From: Tumebacillus lacus
Lineage (GTDB): Bacteria > Bacillota > Bacilli > Tumebacillales > Tumebacillaceae
Length of the DNA: 64,000 bases
NCBI RefSeq assembly: GCF_026410385.1
Contig: NZ_JAPMLT010000010.1
Coordinates: forward strand, 1 to 64,000
Direction of reading: 5' to 3'
A program made the position numbers and the translations under genes. The notes under the pieces are model-generated. The model saw nothing but the letters and a program-made list of their open reading frames with translations, did not search any database and had not been told where the DNA came from. This document shows, one piece after another, positions 26,905 through 34,995 of the stretch. Every line of letters begins with the position of its first letter. The first letter of the stretch is position 1.

Positions 26905-28149
26905 ATGGAACTGTCGGAACGAGTGTTGGAACAATATGAGCGCTATGTCAATCCGGGCATGGCGCGCCTGTTGCGCTTTATGGGTCTGGCGCAGGTGGAG
27001 GACGAGGCTCGGGGCAGCCGCGTGCGGGATACGGACGGCAAAACGTATCTCGACTGCATCGGCGGCTACGGCACGTTTTCGCTGGGGCATCGCCATCCGC
27101 GCGTCGTGGCGGCTGTCAACGCGCAACTGCAGCGGATGCCGATGAGCAGCAAGCTGCTGTTGAACCAGCCGATGGCCGATCTGGCGCAAAAGTTGGCGGA
27201 GATCACGCCGGGTGATCTCCAGTATTCTTTTTTCTGCAACAGCGGGACGGAGGCGGTGGAGGCGGCGTTGAAACTGGCGCGGCTGTCGACCGGTCGCACA
27301 AAGGTGATCGCGGCGTTGAATTCGTTTCACGGCAAGACGCTCGGCTCGCTGTCGGCGTCCGGCAAAGACCTGTACCGCGATCCGTTTCTGCCGCTGCTCG
27401 ACAGGTTTGTGCATGTGCCGTTCGGAGATGCGGAGAGGATCGCCGGGCTGGTCGATGACGACACGGCGGCGGTGATCCTCGAACCGATCCAAGGCGAGGG
27501 CGGCATCATCGTGCCGCCGGACGGGTACCTGCGCCGCGTCCGCGAGATCTGCGACGCGAACGGGGCGTTGCTGATCCTCGATGAGGTGCAGACGGGGCTG
27601 GGGCGGACGGGGAAAGTGTTCGCCTGTCAGCATGAAGAGGTGGTGCCGGACATCCTCTGCCTCGCCAAGGCACTCGGCGGCGGCGTGATGCCGCTCGGGG
27701 CTGTGATCGCGCGTCCGCATCTGTACGCCGCGTATGAAGCGGCGCCGCTCCTGCACACGTCGACGTTCGGCGGCAATCCGCTGGCGTGTGCGGCGGGACT
27801 GGCGACGCTGCAGGTGCTGACGGAGGAACGGCTGGACGAGCAGGCCGCGTGGAAGGGTGAGTATCTGCTCGCCAAACTGCACGACTTGCAGACGCGCTAT
27901 CCGGGCGCGATCCGTGAGGTGCGCGGGCGCGGTCTGATGATCGGTATGGAGTTTGCCACCGATGAACTGGGCGGCCTGATCCTCAGCGAGTGGATCGCGG
28001 GCGGCGTGCTGACGGCGTTTGCGTTGAACAACATGAGCGTGACCCGGATCGAGCCGCCGCTGAACATTGAGCGGCATGAGTTGGATCAGATCGTGGACGT
28101 GCTGGAGGCGGCGTTGCAGAGCGGGTTGTCGCAGGTGCAGATATCGTAG
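26905..28149 (+). CDS. Class III PLP-dependent aminotransferase
   Basis: A 414-aa fold-type I aminotransferase of the ornithine/putrescine subgroup. Cofactor-binding features are visible: FFCNSGTEAVEAALKLAR near 110-127, the aspartate of LLILDEVQTGLGRTG near 220-234, and the Schiff-base lysine in CLAKALGGGVMPLG near 252-265. STFGGNPLACAAG follows near 290. The ATG follows GGGGAGG. The two downstream genes are closely packed (gap of a few bases, then an 8-base overlap), so an operon is likely. The partner acyl-reductase-like enzyme suggests that the amino acceptor might be a fatty aldehyde; that is inference. Putrescine aminotransferase is the conservative alternative. Confidence 0.88.
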   Translation: MELSERVLEQYERYVNPGMARLLRFMGLAQVEDEARGSRVRDTDGKTYLDCIGGYGTFSLGHRHPRVVAAVNAQLQRMPMSSKLLLNQPMADLAQKLAEITPGDLQYSFFCNSGTEAVEAALKLARLSTGRTKVIAALNSFHGKTLGSLSASGKDLYRDPFLPLLDRFVHVPFGDAERIAGLVDDDTAAVILEPIQGEGGIIVPPDGYLRRVREICDANGALLILDEVQTGLGRTGKVFACQHEEVVPDILCLAKALGGGVMPLGAVIARPHLYAAYEAAPLLHTSTFGGNPLACAAGLATLQVLTEERLDEQAAWKGEYLLAKLHDLQTRYPGAIREVRGRGLMIGMEFATDELGGLILSEWIAGGVLTAFALNNMSVTRIEPPLNIERHELDQIVDVLEAALQSGLSQVQIS

Positions 28150-28154
28150 AAGGG

Positions 28155-28628
28155 GTGAGTGGATTGCCCAATGTGGAGGTAAGCGAGACGATGCGTGGCG
28201 ACCGCCATCGCGTCTATGAACTGATCGCCGACATGGAGTCGTATCCGCGCTTCATGCCGTCTTTGCATCGCGTCGAGGTGCTGGAACGCGGTGAAGACTG
28301 GACGGTGACGGCGTGGGACACGTCGATCAACGGCATGCGTTTTCGCTGGCAGGAGCGCGATGTGTTTGACCGGGAGAACTGGCGGATCGGGTATTCCCAG
28401 GTCGCCGGGGATCTGAAGCGGTTTGAGGGCGAGTGGCGGGTGGAAGAGACGGCAGGGGAGGTCAAGGTGACGCTGGTCGTCGATTTTGACTTTGGCGTGC
28501 CGATGCTTCAGGCGTTGCTCAACCCGGTGGCCGCGCTGAAACTGCGCCAGAACGGCGAGTCGATGCTGCGCGCGCTGAAGTCGCGCTGCGAAGGAACGGG
28601 CGAAGCGGGGGCGCCGGATCATGGATAG
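28155..28628 (+). CDS. SRPBCC / START-like (COQ10-type) protein
   Basis: A 157-aa protein resembling the polyketide-cyclase/COQ10 START-like fold, a hydrophobic-ligand-binding cavity. Motifs: HRVYELIADMESYPRFMPSL near 17-36 and WRIGYSQVAGDLKRFEGEW near 77-95. It could carry or shape a lipid-like intermediate. Start is GTG at 28155, or TTG at 28164, the latter with better spacing from AGGGGTGA. It sits between the aminotransferase and acyl-reductase-like genes and overlaps the latter by 8 bases. Confidence 0.8.
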   Translation: MSGLPNVEVSETMRGDRHRVYELIADMESYPRFMPSLHRVEVLERGEDWTVTAWDTSINGMRFRWQERDVFDRENWRIGYSQVAGDLKRFEGEWRVEETAGEVKVTLVVDFDFGVPMLQALLNPVAALKLRQNGESMLRALKSRCEGTGEAGAPDHG

Positions 28629-29757
28629 AAAGTACGGCGGAGAGCGAGAAAAGTTTGCGTTTTTGATCCATCCGTTCGACGCGGGGGATGTGACGAGAAA
28701 ATTTGCGTTTACACGCCGCTGGTCGCCCGATCTGGTCGAGAGTTTTCTCAAGCACGCCCCGCCGATTCTCTGCGAGCACATGACTGGTCTGCGCGGACAA
28801 GGGGCGGAGGCGGAGGGCTGGCTGGTCGCGACGCCGCTGACGTCGCGGCAGATGCTCTCGTTGCCGACGTCGACCGTGCTGAAGAAAATCATCGCCGCCG
28901 GTCACAAAGCGCAGCGGCACGGGGCGAAGATCCTCGGCCTTGGCGCGCTGACGTCGGTGGTCGGCGATGCCGGGATCACCGTGGCGCGGTCGCTGCGCAT
29001 CCCGGTGACGACCGGCAACTCGTACACGGTGGCGACGGCGATCCAAGCGACGTACCAAGCGGCGTCGCTGATGGGCATCGACCTGAAAAAAGCCCGCCTT
29101 GTCGTGATCGGCGCGACCGGGTCGATCGGCGTGGTCTGTGCCCGGCTGATGGCTCCGTCCGTCGGGCAGGTCACGCTGGTCGCCCGCGATGAAGCGCGGC
29201 TGGAGAACACCGCCCATCTGATCTATTCCGAGTCGTCGGTGCTCTGCGACATCGACACCGACCCGCGCCGGGCCGTCCGGCAGGCGGACATCGTGATCGC
29301 CGCCTCGGGCAGCGCGGAAGAACTGCTCCAGCCGGAAGACCTCAAGACCGGCTCGGTGGTCTGCGATGTGGCCCGCCCCCGCGACGTGGCCAAGGCGGCC
29401 GCCGAACTGCGCGACGATGTGCTGGTGATCGAAGGTGGGCTGGTGCAGGTGCCGGGCGGCTGGCAGGGCGACTTTTCCTTCGGGCTGCCCAAAGGGGTCG
29501 TCTATGCCTGCATGGCGGAGACGATGCTGCTGGCTCTCGAACGACGCTTTGAATGCTTTACGCTCGGTCGCTCGATCCAAGTCGAGCAGGTGCGGGAGAT
29601 CGATCGCCTCGCGCAAAAGCACGGATTTCAACTGGCGTCTTTCCGCAGTTTTGAGCGGCCGTTGTCAAACGACCAGGTGCAAGCGATCAAAAAGCGCGCA
29701 GAGCAACAGCTCGCCAAGCAAAAAACGGCAGTCGATGCGAAGCCGATCCTGTTGTAA
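28621..29757 (+). CDS. Acyl-ACP reductase-like NAD(P)-binding enzyme
   Basis: A 378-aa protein with a Rossmann motif VVIGATGSIGVVCARL near 160-175. Several segments line up by eye with cyanobacterial long-chain acyl-ACP reductase: AGHKAQRHGAKILGLGALTS near 91-110, TTGNSYTVATAI near 126-137, YACMAETMLLALERRF near 297-312, and LGRSIQVEQVREIDRLAQKH near 317-336. That enzyme reduces fatty acyl-ACP to aldehyde. The N-terminal region differs. An automatic annotation could also call it shikimate/quinate dehydrogenase-like because of the nucleotide-binding fold. Last gene of the three-gene operon; a terminator follows. Confidence 0.72.
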   Translation: MDRKYGGEREKFAFLIHPFDAGDVTRKFAFTRRWSPDLVESFLKHAPPILCEHMTGLRGQGAEAEGWLVATPLTSRQMLSLPTSTVLKKIIAAGHKAQRHGAKILGLGALTSVVGDAGITVARSLRIPVTTGNSYTVATAIQATYQAASLMGIDLKKARLVVIGATGSIGVVCARLMAPSVGQVTLVARDEARLENTAHLIYSESSVLCDIDTDPRRAVRQADIVIAASGSAEELLQPEDLKTGSVVCDVARPRDVAKAAAELRDDVLVIEGGLVQVPGGWQGDFSFGLPKGVVYACMAETMLLALERRFECFTLGRSIQVEQVREIDRLAQKHGFQLASFRSFERPLSNDQVQAIKKRAEQQLAKQKTAVDAKPILL

Positions 29758-29762
29758 AAAAG

Positions 29763-29796
29763 GTCCCTGCCAGGCGATTGGCAGGGACACTTTTTA
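29763..29796. terminator. Terminator between convergent genes
   Basis: A perfect 10-bp stem GTCCCTGCCA / TGGCAGGGAC with a 6-base loop and flanking A and T runs. It separates the acyl-reductase-like gene from hsp20. Confidence 0.9.
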
Positions 29797-29814
29797 TAAC
29801 AGGGTGTGCAGGAT

Positions 29815-30237
29815 TCAAATCTGAAAATCGACCTGAATGCGCTGACCTTGGATCTGTGTGTTCTTTTTCATCTTCACGGTCAACAAGCCGTTGCGGTAGC
29901 TCGCTTCGACAACCTCCGGGTCGACCGCGACCGGCAAAGGCACACTGCGAGAAAACGGGCCGTAGTATCGCTCCGTGTGAAACAGATGAAGCTCCCCGTC
30001 TTCCCACTCGTCCTTGTCCACCTTGCCGCTGATCGTGATCATGTTTTCCTGCACGTGGATATGCAGATCGTCTTGGCTTTTGATGCCCGGCACTTCGGCG
30101 GTGACGAGGATGTCGGCGTCCGTCTGGCGCACCTCGACGGGCGGGGTGAGGTGCAGATAGGGCGCGACTTTGTGCAGCAGCGGCACCATCTGGTGATCGT
30201 AGAAGTGACGCATCGTTTGCAAGGGTTCGAAATTCAT
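29815..30237 (-). CDS. Small heat-shock protein, Hsp20/alpha-crystallin family
   Basis: A 140-aa ATP-independent holdase. The alpha-crystallin domain runs from about residue 35 to 130 (VRQTDADILVTAEVPGIKSQ, then YRNGLLTVKMKKN, close to the family GVLTV motif). The ATG lies behind GAGGAGG. The open frame upstream of this start is a shadow of the thioredoxin region. It is divergent from trxA, so two stress-protective genes share one control region. Confidence 0.94.
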   Translation of the reverse strand: MNFEPLQTMRHFYDHQMVPLLHKVAPYLHLTPPVEVRQTDADILVTAEVPGIKSQDDLHIHVQENMITISGKVDKDEWEDGELHLFHTERYYGPFSRSVPLPVAVDPEVVEASYRNGLLTVKMKKNTQIQGQRIQVDFQI

Positions 30238-30324
30238 GGCCGTTCCTCCTCTTCTTTCCTGATCTGACGACGGTCGGTGGCAACGGGCGTATTTCGCACA
30301 TATATAGTATGGGAGGGGATCACG

Positions 30325-30639
30325 ATGGCGATACAGACGGCGACAGACGCCAATTTTAACGAGTTGATCAAATCGGGGACGGTGCTGGTTGATTTTTGGG
30401 CGGCGTGGTGCGGCCCCTGCCGGATGCTGGGCCCCGTACTCGAAGACATCGATCAAAAGACGGCCGGACGGCTGAAGATCGTCAAGCTGAACGTCGACAA
30501 GCACGGTGACATCGCGGGCCGCTACCGCATCATGAGCCTGCCGACGATGATCTTGTTCAAGGACGGGGTCGAGGCGGAAAAAATCATTGGCTATCAATCC
30601 AAAAAGGCGCTGCTGGAATTGATTCAACCTCATCTGTAG
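30325..30639 (+). CDS. trxA: Thioredoxin
   Basis: A 104-aa cytoplasmic thioredoxin with the canonical active site WAAWCGPCRM at about 27-36 and the cis-proline loop SLPTMILFKDG near 71-81. It reduces protein disulfides. The ATG at 30325 follows GGGAGGGG; the upstream in-frame ATG would add residues not seen in the family. It is divergent from hsp20. Confidence 0.95.
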   Translation: MAIQTATDANFNELIKSGTVLVDFWAAWCGPCRMLGPVLEDIDQKTAGRLKIVKLNVDKHGDIAGRYRIMSLPTMILFKDGVEAEKIIGYQSKKALLELIQPHL

Positions 30640-30656
30640 GCTGACAAGAATGAAAA

Positions 30657-30695
30657 CAAACTCCCGTCGGTGCATCCGCACTGAAGGGAGTTTTT
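30657..30695 (+). terminator. Possible terminator/attenuator after trxA
   Basis: AACTCCC and GGGAGTTTTT form a stem around an internal GTGCATCCGCAC hairpin, with a T run. The right arm also supplies the ribosome site of the next gene, so folding would both end transcription and mask that site. Confidence 0.6.
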
Positions 30696-30699
30696 GGAG

Positions 30700-31110
30700 A
30701 TGGAAAAAGTGCAAACTGAGGTCATGGCCTCGTGTCCGGCGGCCGGTCTTGCTGCGTACTTCCTCAAAATGAAAACCAGTGCCCGCACTCCGCTCAAAGC
30801 TGTGCCGATCCATGCGCTGTGGGTATCGCCGTCGTCGCGTTGCTCCAACCATTTCTTCATCGAGATGAGTAAGAAACTGGACGAACTGGGCGCAAACGAT
30901 CCGTATTTCACCGTTCATGTGGAAGCGGACGAGCACCACTCGATCCTCGGTCTCGACCACCTCGAACCGATCACCGACGCGCACTACCAGGAAGTCGTCA
31001 TCCGCAAAGCGCTGGAGGGAATTTCCCTGTGGGCGTTCATGCTCAACTCCTGGATCGGTGTCAACCGGATGCCGCAATTCGACCTGAACGGCGAACTGAT
31101 CGCCGAGTAA
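30700..31110 (+). CDS. Short protein resembling half of a heme-oxygenase-like fold enzyme
   Basis: A 136-aa helical protein. Segments such as FTVHVEADEHHSILGLDHL near 71-89 recall the metal-binding helix of iron-containing redox enzymes with a heme-oxygenase-like fold, but those enzymes are about 200-250 aa and carry a second metal helix in the N-terminal half that is missing here. The ATG lies behind AGGGAG; an in-frame stop at 30682 rules out a longer start. It could be a truncated gene or a distinct small family. Function not assigned. Confidence 0.6.
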   Translation: MEKVQTEVMASCPAAGLAAYFLKMKTSARTPLKAVPIHALWVSPSSRCSNHFFIEMSKKLDELGANDPYFTVHVEADEHHSILGLDHLEPITDAHYQEVVIRKALEGISLWAFMLNSWIGVNRMPQFDLNGELIAE

Positions 31111-31121
31111 TCGATCCGTAC

Positions 31122-31170
31122 TGCAACGCTCCGGCCCGGAATCATCATCCGATGCGGGGGCGTTTTTTTT
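31122..31170 (+). terminator. Terminator before uvrC
   Basis: AACGCTCC...GGGGGCGTT with an interrupted inner stem CCCG/CGGG is followed by eight Ts. Confidence 0.7.
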
Positions 31171-31221
31171 GTGCTACAATGGGTCATATCCTTGCTCTTT
31201 TTTAGAAAGCGGGTGAGAACG

Positions 31222-33018
31222 TTGACCCAGAAAGACCAGATCCGGGAGAAACTCAAACTCCTGCCCGACAAGCCGGGCGTCTACCTGATGAAAAATGCAG
31301 ACGGCGAGATCATCTACGTCGGCAAAGCAAAAGTGCTGAAAAACCGCGTGCGCTCGTATTTTACCGGATCGCATGACGGCAAAACGCAACTTTTGGTCGC
31401 CAACATCGCCGATTTTGAATATATCGTCACCAATTCGGTCGTGGAAGCGTTGGTGCTCGAATGCAACATGATCAAAGAGCACAAGCCCCACTACAACATC
31501 TCCTTGCGCGATGACAAGCAGTACCCGTACATCAAGATCACGGGCGACGAGCACCCGCGCCTCGAGATCGTGCGCCGCATCCAAAAGGACAAAGGCAAAT
31601 ACTTCGGCCCCTACCCGAACGCGCAGGCGGCCAGCGAGACGAAAAAGCTGCTCGACCGGCTGTATCCGCTGCGCAAATGCAAGACGCTGAAAGACAAGGT
31701 GTGCCTGTACTACCACATCGACCAATGCGCCGCTCCCTGCGAATATGAAGTCGCGCCGGAGACGTATCAGGCGATGATCAAAGAGATCACCAAATTTCTT
31801 AACGGCGGTCACAACGAGATCGTCAAAAACCTTGAAGAGCAGATGCTCCAAGAGGCGGAACAACTCAACTTTGAACGCGCCAAAGAGCTGCGCGACCAGA
31901 TTCACAACATCGAACGCGTGATGGAAAAGCAAAAGGTGGCGTTGACCGACACGGTCGACCGCGACATCTTCGGCTATTACGCGGACAAAGGATACATGTG
32001 CGTGCAGGTGTTTTACATGCGCGGCGGCAAACTGATCGAGCGCGATCTCGATATTTTTCACCATCACGGCGAGGAGATCGACGATTTCCTGTCGTACGCG
32101 GCCCAGTTCTATTTTGACAATCCGGACGTGCCCAAAGAAGTGCTGATCCCCCGCGAAGGGGAAGGCACCGAGGTGCTGGAGGAGTGGCTGGCGTCGCAGA
32201 AGAGAGGCGTCAAACTGATCTTCCCGCACCGGGGACCGAAAAAGCAGCTCGTCGACATGGCGAACGAAAACGCCCGCATCGCGCTGGAGGAGCGCTTCCG
32301 GCTGATGGAGCGCGATGAGACGCGCACGCTGGGCGCGATCGAACAGCTCGGCGCCGTGCTCGGCATCCCGGCCCCGCGCCGCATCGAGGCGTTCGACAAC
32401 TCGAACATTCAAGGCGTGGACGCGGTGGCGGCGATGGTCGTCTTTGAAGACGGCAAGCCGAACAAAAAGGAATACCGCAAATACAAGATCAAGACGGTGG
32501 AAGGCCCGGACGACTATGCGTCGATGCGCGAAGTGGTGCGCCGCCGCTACACCCGGATGCTCAAAGAGGGGACGGCGATGCCCGACCTCGTCGTCGTCGA
32601 CGGCGGCAAGGGGCATATCAACGCGGTGATCGACGTGATGGAAAACGAACTGTCGCTCGACATTCCGATCTGCGGTCTCGCCAAAGATGACCGCCACCGC
32701 ACGTCGCAGTTGTTCCTCGGCGACGATCCGGTCCCGATCCCCATCGAGCGCACGTCGCAGGCGTTCTATCTGCTCACCCGCGTGCAGGAGGAAGTCCATC
32801 GTTTTGCGATCACCTTCCACCGCCAGACGCACGGCAAGCAGGCGTTCAAATCGATCCTCGACGACATCCCCGGCGTGGGCGAAAAGCGGCGTAAGATGCT
32901 GCTCAAACACTTCGGCTCCATCGATGCGATGAAAGAAGCGGGCGTTGAAGAGTACCGCAAAGTCGGCATCGGCGATAAATTGGCCCGGGAGATCCTGGCT
33001 TTTTTGAAGCAGGCTTGA
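31222..33018 (+). CDS. uvrC: Excinuclease ABC subunit C
   Basis: UvrC (598 aa) makes the dual incisions in nucleotide excision repair with UvrA/UvrB. Order of domains: GIY-YIG nuclease (about 15-95; [20 protein letters not shown]), UvrB-interacting UVR motif (about 200-235), the RNase H-like endonuclease domain (about 370-540; [31 protein letters not shown]) and a C-terminal helix-hairpin-helix ([20 protein letters not shown]). The start chosen is a TTG behind GGGTGAG, giving the usual length; the frame is open slightly further upstream but without a site. Confidence 0.96.
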   Translation: MTQKDQIREKLKLLPDKPGVYLMKNADGEIIYVGKAKVLKNRVRSYFTGSHDGKTQLLVANIADFEYIVTNSVVEALVLECNMIKEHKPHYNISLRDDKQYPYIKITGDEHPRLEIVRRIQKDKGKYFGPYPNAQAASETKKLLDRLYPLRKCKTLKDKVCLYYHIDQCAAPCEYEVAPETYQAMIKEITKFLNGGHNEIVKNLEEQMLQEAEQLNFERAKELRDQIHNIERVMEKQKVALTDTVDRDIFGYYADKGYMCVQVFYMRGGKLIERDLDIFHHHGEEIDDFLSYAAQFYFDNPDVPKEVLIPREGEGTEVLEEWLASQKRGVKLIFPHRGPKKQLVDMANENARIALEERFRLMERDETRTLGAIEQLGAVLGIPAPRRIEAFDNSNIQGVDAVAAMVVFEDGKPNKKEYRKYKIKTVEGPDDYASMREVVRRRYTRMLKEGTAMPDLVVVDGGKGHINAVIDVMENELSLDIPICGLAKDDRHRTSQLFLGDDPVPIPIERTSQAFYLLTRVQEEVHRFAITFHRQTHGKQAFKSILDDIPGVGEKRRKMLLKHFGSIDAMKEAGVEEYRKVGIGDKLAREILAFLKQA

Positions 33019-33043
33019 CGAAGCGGCGAATTCAAGCTATACT
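33015..33043 (+). promoter_or_regulatory. lysC promoter (sigma-A type)
   Basis: TTGACG (33015-33020) and TATACT (33038-33043) are 17 bases apart. The -35 box overlaps the uvrC stop codon. It drives the lysine-riboswitch leader and lysC. Confidence 0.75.
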
Positions 33044-33094
33044 GACTCCAATCTTTCAAATTAATAAAATGTTGTTACAAAAACTCATCTCTTA

Positions 33095-33290
33095 ATCGAG
33101 GTGAGACGAGGCGCGACACATCATCAGTACTGCCACGGAGAGCCCGGAGCTTGACGATCTGGCGGAAAAGGGATGTTCGCCGAAGTCTGGATCACACCGG
33201 GTGATATCAGGCTGGGTCTGCATCGAACAGGTGCAGGACTGTCACAGCAGGAGCCCCATTCCTGTTGTGGAGAACTTCTCACGCCGGGGA
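33095..33290 (+). ncRNA. Lysine riboswitch (L-box)
   Basis: The leader of lysC carries the conserved L-box landmarks in order: GGTGAGA then GAGGCGCGA near 33110, AGTA near 33127, GGCGGAAAAGGGATG with TTCGCCGAAG near 33160-33185, AGGCTGGGTCTGCA near 33210, and a closing TCTCACGCC near 33277 that pairs with the opening GGTGAGA as stem P1. Lysine binding to this family promotes termination of the downstream aspartokinase gene. Expected output: lysC off when lysine is plentiful. Confidence 0.92.
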
Positions 33291-33318
33291 AAGAGAGAGG
33301 GTTTATCACGCGACTGCA

Positions 33319-33360
33319 AACAGCCGTGAGAGGGAAACCTTTCATAGGCTGTTTTTTATT
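33319..33360 (+). terminator. Riboswitch-controlled terminator before lysC
   Basis: An outer stem ACAGCC / GGCTGT encloses an inner stem TGAGAGG-GAAA-CCTTTCA and is followed by TTTTTTATTTT. It is the expression platform of the lysine riboswitch. Confidence 0.85.
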
Positions 33361-33412
33361 TTCGCGGCCCTTCTCATCCGGTATAAACCAGACATGATGG
33401 GAGTGGAAGAAC

Positions 33413-34663
33413 GTGGCATTGATTGTCCAAAAATTCGGCGGCTCTTCGGTCGCCAACGTCGAACGTATTCGCCGCGTCGCAAAGCGTGTCTGTGACACGG
33501 TGGCAGCAGGCAATCAGGTGGTCGTGGTCGTCTCCGCGATGGGTGACACCACCGACGATCTGATCGAACTGGCTCGTCAGTTGGCTCCCAATCCGACCGC
33601 CCGCGAGATGGATATGCTGGTCACGACCGGCGAACAGGTGTCGATCGCGCTGCTGGCGATGGCGATTCAGGCCCAAGGCGTGCCGAGCATCTCTTTCACC
33701 GGCGGTCTCGCGGGCATCCGCACCGAGCCGATTCACGGCAAAGCGCGGATCACCGACATCGACCCGCGCCGGATCTGCGCCGAGCTGGCGGACGGCAAAG
33801 TGGTGATCGTCGCCGGGTTCCAAGGTGCGAGCGACGACGGGTCGATCACGACGCTCGGACGGGGCGGTTCCGACACGACGGCGGTCGCGCTGGCGGCTGC
33901 GCTCAAGGCGGACGTCTGCGAGATCTTCACCGATGTCGACGGCGTGTACACCACCGATCCGCGCGTGGTCAAAGCGGCGCAAAAAATCGAAAGCATCTCC
34001 TACAACGAGATGCTCGAACTGGCCAATCTGGGCGCCGGCGTGCTGCACCCCCGCGCTGTTGAATTTGCCAAGCAGTACAATGTCACGTTGATGGTGCGCT
34101 CCAGTTTCAACCTGAACACCGGAACTCTCGTCGAGGAGGAAGCCAAGATGGAACAAGGAAGAATCGTGCGCGGGATCGCGCATGACACGAACGTAGTCAA
34201 AGTCGCGCTGGTCGGGGTCAAGAGCCGGATCGGCAATCTGCACCGCATCTTCCAACAGCTCGCGGAGCAATCGGTCAACGTCGACATCATCGTCACGTCT
34301 GTCGTGCATGACGAGTGCTCCGACATCTCCTTCACCGTCACCGAGGATGACTGTGAAACGGCGATCAAAGTGTTGGAAGGGATTGTCGCCGATTTTGGCA
34401 ACCCGGACATCGCCGTGGAAGACAACCTGGCGAAAGTGTCGATCGTCGGCGCAGGCATGATCTCCAACCCCGGCGTAGCTGCGCAGATGTTCGGCGCGCT
34501 GGCCGATGCGGGCATCTCGATCAAGATGGTCTCCACCTCGGAGATCAAAGTCTCCTGCGTCGTCGACCGCGAGCAGGCCCACCGCGCGGTGCAAGTGCTA
34601 CACAGCGAGTTTGGTCTCGATGCGGTGGAAGAAGCGATTGTGGCCGGTCTGAACGGCGAGTAA
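33413..34663 (+). CDS. lysC: Aspartate kinase (lysine-responsive type), alpha subunit
   Basis: Aspartokinase (416 aa) phosphorylates aspartate, the first step to lysine, methionine, threonine and diaminopimelate. The kinase domain starts with VQKFGGSSVAN (residues 4-14) and contains TLGRGGSDTTAVALAAAL near 145-162; two ACT domains (about 265-410) bind the effector. The start is a GTG behind GGGAGTGG. It is controlled by the upstream lysine riboswitch. An internal in-frame start at 34148 can produce a separate beta subunit of the C-terminal regulatory part. Confidence 0.96.
   Translation: MALIVQKFGGSSVANVERIRRVAKRVCDTVAAGNQVVVVVSAMGDTTDDLIELARQLAPNPTAREMDMLVTTGEQVSIALLAMAIQAQGVPSISFTGGLAGIRTEPIHGKARITDIDPRRICAELADGKVVIVAGFQGASDDGSITTLGRGGSDTTAVALAAALKADVCEIFTDVDGVYTTDPRVVKAAQKIESISYNEMLELANLGAGVLHPRAVEFAKQYNVTLMVRSSFNLNTGTLVEEEAKMEQGRIVRGIAHDTNVVKVALVGVKSRIGNLHRIFQQLAEQSVNVDIIVTSVVHDECSDISFTVTEDDCETAIKVLEGIVADFGNPDIAVEDNLAKVSIVGAGMISNPGVAAQMFGALADAGISIKMVSTSEIKVSCVVDREQAHRAVQVLHSEFGLDAVEEAIVAGLNGE
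34148..34663 (+). CDS. lysC: Internal start: aspartate kinase beta subunit
   Basis: Within lysC, codon 246 is an ATG preceded by GAGGAGG at 8 bases, a stronger ribosome site than that of the full-length gene. Bacillus subtilis aspartokinase II is known to be made of alpha and in-frame beta chains that begin at nearly the same codon. The 171-residue product would consist of the ACT domains only and form the alpha2-beta2 enzyme. Seen: the start and its site. Inferred: actual translation. Confidence 0.75.
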   Translation: MEQGRIVRGIAHDTNVVKVALVGVKSRIGNLHRIFQQLAEQSVNVDIIVTSVVHDECSDISFTVTEDDCETAIKVLEGIVADFGNPDIAVEDNLAKVSIVGAGMISNPGVAAQMFGALADAGISIKMVSTSEIKVSCVVDREQAHRAVQVLHSEFGLDAVEEAIVAGLNGE

Positions 34664-34683
34664 ACGGCAAAGCAGATCGGCTC

Positions 34684-34713
34684 TTGACAGAGCAAATTTT
34701 GCCATGATATGAT
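34684..34713 (+). promoter_or_regulatory. metX-hom promoter (sigma-A type)
   Basis: TTGACA (34684-34689), an 18-base spacer and TATGAT (34708-34713) lie just after lysC and before the SAM riboswitch. Confidence 0.75.
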
Positions 34714-34757
34714 TCCTCTCAAGGATTTCAACTGAATATGTCATGCAATGACAACAA

Positions 34758-34893
34758 CTCTTATCAAGAGTGGCGGAGGGACTGGCCCGATGAAGCCCGG
34801 CAACCTCGTTTGCTTTGTGAATCCACACGGATTCCGCAGCAAGCGAAGAGGTGCTAATTCCAGCAGACTTGTATTTGGTCTGGAAGATAAGAG
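34758..34893 (+). ncRNA. SAM-I riboswitch (S-box)
   Basis: The S-box core is clear: CTCTTATCAAGAG at the 5' end, GGAGGGACTGGCCCGATGAA, AGCCCGGCAACC, then GGTGCTAATTCC and GATAAGAG, which closes P1 with the opening CTCTTATC. SAM binding allows the following terminator to form and shuts off metX-hom. Consensus match is nearly complete. Confidence 0.96.
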
Positions 34894-34915
34894 GCGGACA
34901 CCTTTGATATGTTGT

Positions 34916-34952
34916 GCCCCCTCTTTCATGTATGTGAAAGTGGGGGCTTTTT
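34916..34952 (+). terminator. S-box-controlled terminator before metX
   Basis: GCCCCCTCTTTCA and TGAAAGTGGGGGC form a long stem followed by Ts, between the SAM riboswitch and the metX start. Confidence 0.9.
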
Positions 34953-34995
34953 GTATCTGTCAGGTGTTTGTCTCCGGGAAAGGCAGGGAGAACGA

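Noticed and set aside
31174-32910. Minus-strand frame opposite uvrC
   Set aside because: Antisense shadow of an intact uvrC; similar shadows exist opposite lonA, lonB, clpX and sdhA.
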